DNA from: Paragonimus skrjabini miyazakii
Taxonomy: Eukaryota > Platyhelminthes > Trematoda > Plagiorchiida > Troglotrematidae
NCBI GenBank assembly: GCA_014338405.1
Contig: JTDE01000109.1
Location: 152,386-216,385, forward strand
Direction: 5' to 3'
Length of the DNA stretch: 64,000 bases
A program made the position numbers and the translations under genes. This document shows positions 60,985 to 64,000 of this stretch, in pieces. Numbering within the stretch: position 1 is the stretch's first letter; the number at the start of each line of letters is the position of its first letter. The notes beneath the pieces were generated by a model. That model had not been told where the DNA came from. It saw nothing but the letters and a program-made list of their open reading frames with translations, and searched no databases.

Positions 60985-61235
60985 CCATCGACTGAGGTTA
61001 AAAGAGTGGACGCCGTTTCACACTCTGGGGTCTATCGGGCAATCTCAGCGTTACTCACAATCAAGCAGTTGTATATAACAATTCGGTCATGCCTGATGTG
61101 GTATCAGTGTCGTAACAGTCAACACAGTTACCTTACGACAGTTCGTCCAGAATTCAAATCCTGGTTTTTGTAAGACACTTGTTACTGACGAGCTTTAACA
61201 CAGATTTTATCGTCTGGTTTGTGCTGTTGGATACA
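60985..61235 (+). mobile_element. Hammerhead-ribozyme SINE, old copy
   Basis: CTATCGGGCAATCTCAGCGT, AACAATTCGGTCATGCCTGA, then a diverged box A region ending CACAGTTACCTTACGAC, then box B-like AATTCAAATCCTGG and a ribozyme remnant with CTGACGAGC at 61185. The tail cannot be followed beyond about 61235. Confidence 0.55.
61176..61225 (+). ncRNA. Decayed hammerhead ribozyme in SINE
   Basis: CTGACGA is intact and stem II begins GCTTTAA, but its partner strand and GAAA are lost; GTCTGGTTTGTGCT corresponds to GTCTAGTGCT. Not active. Confidence 0.4.
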
Positions 61236-64000
61236 GCAGACTTCGGATTGCCAGTATGCACTGACTACATATGCGAGAGGTCAAAATGGTATTTAGAATG
61301 CTTCTCGATGCCTGGTCTTTTCTTTTCGAAATGGAGTTTCAGAGCATTCCTTCTGAATTTGAAGACTACGTTCAATTATGAGAGGTTCAGTTTATCGCTA
61401 ACAAAATAGTCAAGTGTTAATGGGTTACAGTTTTACGTTAACGAAAACCTTCCAGAAAACTGGTGCTGATTCAAACAATGATTGATGCCTGATATTCGTA
61501 AACCAAAATAAAAGTAGTAACTGTTGTTAAAAGGAATAAGCTCAATGTTTAGAAACATTGTTTGGATTCACACCAATAACGGGTGGTATATGTTATCAGT
61601 TCAACATGCGATCGCCATAGTTCACTCGAATTCAACTGAACTTTGAACAGTTTATACAGTAATTGCCTAATCCTGTAGAGCTATAAACGGGACCAAGAGT
61701 AGAGTAGATGAATGTTTCAATTGAAATAGCCTTTGTTTCAAATGGTGTTCGACGATAAATACTCATGAGTTATACCAACCAACTTATAGGTTTAGTTTTT
61801 CGTTTTACAACATTTCTGTGCAACCAATGTTTTTCGTTGCCGATATGGTTTTACTGAAGATTTGTGTACTTCTTTAAAACAAGTAATCAGATTACAATTC
61901 ATCGGTTACTTATGACGAACAACGAATGAGTTATCACCCATACCTCATTGTAATTGGTAGTAGATTAGGTGTAAAGTGACAGGGTTAGTGTCATGTCGGA
62001 GTCACGGACAATGGCAATCTGAGGTCACACGAAGTAGAAACAGGAAATACAGCGTTAGTCCTAACCACAGAGAAAAGAAATAATGGTCATTCTGACACCA
62101 TTCAAGGGTTTTCCATTTCACTGTGTGAACAAGACCATCCTACCATTAATGGAAGTCCCAACGATTAGTCCAAAATTGTCCCCATATAATAAGTATTCCG
62201 AAACACTATTCTCTTTAGAAATCTCTTGATATTCCTCAACTAACTCCTTATTCAGTTGAAAATTTCATAGAGCTATTTCGAGATTTATCCGATCGCTTAA
62301 GTGATTTGAATCAAACATGTGATTAATAATAGCGAACTCCTTAAAATCGACCTGATATCCCATTTACTTTATGGCTGCCTGCAAAATATATACTTACGAC
62401 GGATTCCAGAAAATACTGAGTTGAAAAATCAGCTACAGCCTAAGCACAACAGGAATAATTTGATGGAACTTGAGGGACTGACTGGGCGAAGGGAGCCTGG
62501 CGTTACAATTGTGTGTTTTAAACCTGCGTATAGATAAGTCTACGATGGGGTTACAGAGTCCATGCTTCCGGACACCAAATAAAGGCTACCTGTAGATCAA
62601 GTAGTTTTTTGAAAACGTAATTTCAATTAATTACATTCGAGATGCTGCTGAAGGCTCAAATAAAGGGGATTTCTCGATGCGTGTCATGGCTCGGTGTGAT
62701 GAACGCAGAAGCCTACATGCTGTGTCACATGAGGAATCGACCAAGTTTCGCCAGTCTGGATGGATGCCACGGTCATTCACGTGTTGTAACCGCCTACTGA
62801 GTCACTCACATATCACCTGGTAGGCAGTGACCAGCAACCTCGTTTTGTAACATGTAAACTAAGGTTTCAGATGAATATTTGGTTGTCTCATTACACAATG
62901 AACGCAAACACTAGCAACACGGAGTGGTGTGTGCTTGTTTCTATTTACCATCATCAGTGGGTTCAGCCATGGTGGACTACTATAAAACCTCGAAAGAGTA
63001 CGCCGGTTCGTCCACAGTTCTATAGTGTGTCTGATAGACGTCGAATTTCCTTCCTCGTAATAACTAACACGGAATATCTTGGTCCCGAGAATAACGCGAC
63101 TGTCCTCGTGATTGCTTCCAAGACGAACCCAAAGACGGGTGCATAAAGCAACTCTATTCCGCTCCAATGACATGTGCGTCAAGGAGAAAATAACAACCTG
63201 CTTATATGGCATATAGCGACCTACAAACGTTCTCACACCAGATGATCAAAAGACAGTTACTAAAAAAAGTAGCTAAGTTCATTAAACCGCCAAAGAACAG
63301 CGGATAAAAGGCCGATCGGGTAAAAAACGGAGGTAACCTATCGACTGTTCACGATATATTCGTTCAATCTGATCGGGTTAAAGGGTTTTCTCGAGGGTGG
63401 AGGCGGTTTTGGGCGGGAAAAGAAATGGATTTCTCAACACGGACGTAGTTCATGTAACCTAATAACCACGTGAACGGCATTTAACAGACAATTGTGGTGC
63501 AATTAAGTCACGGATTACCCCCTGCTTACTTGCTATAACATGTTCATTGTGAGCTCTTCAGGCGTGCCAGAAGGCTTATACCAGACAGTTAGCTCTGGAA
63601 AACAATTTTTATACCGGTGCTAACATGCAGAATTTCGATACTCCTGGACAACCGCAGCCACTTCATCTGTGGACAAGTGTAGTCACGTAATGATCACTTT
63701 CTTTGTAATACGGCGAAATTACCATTCTCTTCCCGTACACTTTTGTCAGAAAAACGTCGACAGTAGTAAACCAATTGTTGAAGCGTGTTCAACTGCTCTA
63801 GAACCATGCAGAAGAGAGCTAGTCTAGTTTAGACATAACAGAAAGTAAGAGGATGGGATTTGCACCTTAAGCCTTGTGTGACTAGGCCCATAGAATCAAC
63901 GTCAAGGTGCATTACAGAAAACAACCGAGTTTGAATAGAGCAGATAAAAGACTGACATTACACGATTTATGCTCGAGCAGATTTCGCTGCATCTCTACTG
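61236..64000 (+). other. Downstream sequence, no gene supported
   Basis: Open frames on both strands at 62859-63236 overlap and neither is convincing. A G-rich stretch lies at 63389-63417 (GGGTGGAGGCGG, GGGCGGG). The short repeat shared with 18868 starts at 63961 and runs to the window end. Confidence 0.45.

Noticed and set aside
62859..63236. Overlapping open frames on both strands (125 codons minus, 91 codons plus)
   Set aside because: No domain, no supported splice sites, and mutual overlap suggests chance openness.

Overview
The window looks like a stretch of animal nuclear genome, most probably a flatworm and more specifically a trematode. This rests on three things. There are several Penelope-like retroelements (PLEs) whose reverse transcriptase (RT) is linked to a GIY-YIG endonuclease (EN). 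There is a Pol III-type (tRNA-like) SINE family carrying hammerhead ribozymes, as in the Schistosoma SM-alpha family. And small coding exons are separated by very long introns full of decayed repeats. The taxonomic call is inference; no host gene was recognised by name. Two 100-N gaps (4446-4545, 50095-50194) mark scaffold joins.

Host gene. Four plus-strand exons can be proposed: about 9-340, 31437-32043, 59987-60090 and 60182-60244 (stop). Each lies between plausible splice sites, and the reading phases match at every junction (0/0, 1/1, 0/0). Together they give the 3' part of one gene with introns of about 31.1 kb, 27.9 kb and 91 bp. The protein is polar, rich in Ser/Asn/Gln, and not recognised. 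Almost everything else lies in its two large introns or downstream of its stop.

Mobile DNA, intron 1. PLE copies lie at 9735-11253 (minus) with an inverted partner at 11254-11525, and at 19592-20085 (minus). Ribozyme SINEs lie near 6.6, 18.6 and 29.2 kb, and a separate tRNA-like element near 9.07 kb. Intron 2 holds PLE copies at 34560-36015, 38175-39850 (two in inverted orientation), 40213-43049 (a composite inverted repeat with 840-bp arms and a 12-bp target-site duplication), 45884-46378 and 51110-51425. It also holds a TA-flanked fold-back MITE at 37758-37982 and ribozyme SINEs near 36.8, 50, 52.3 and 56.9 kb. Another SINE lies at 61.1 kb, past the gene's stop.

The most interesting system is the pairing of these two element classes. 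The SINE family carries a hammerhead ribozyme (CTGACGA core, GCTCT/AGAGC stem II, GAAA, CUC/GAG stem III). The PLE 3' regions carry a second, different hammerhead-like motif with a palindromic TGTTAACA stem III. Both classes occur as the same unusual structure: a 5'-truncated copy joined in inverted, head-to-head orientation to a longer copy (three PLE loci, two SINE loci). This suggests, but does not prove, that the ribozyme SINEs are mobilised by the PLE machinery.

All PLE copies are broken by frameshifts, nonsense codons or lost catalytic residues. No intact transposon gene, rRNA gene or CRISPR array was seen.
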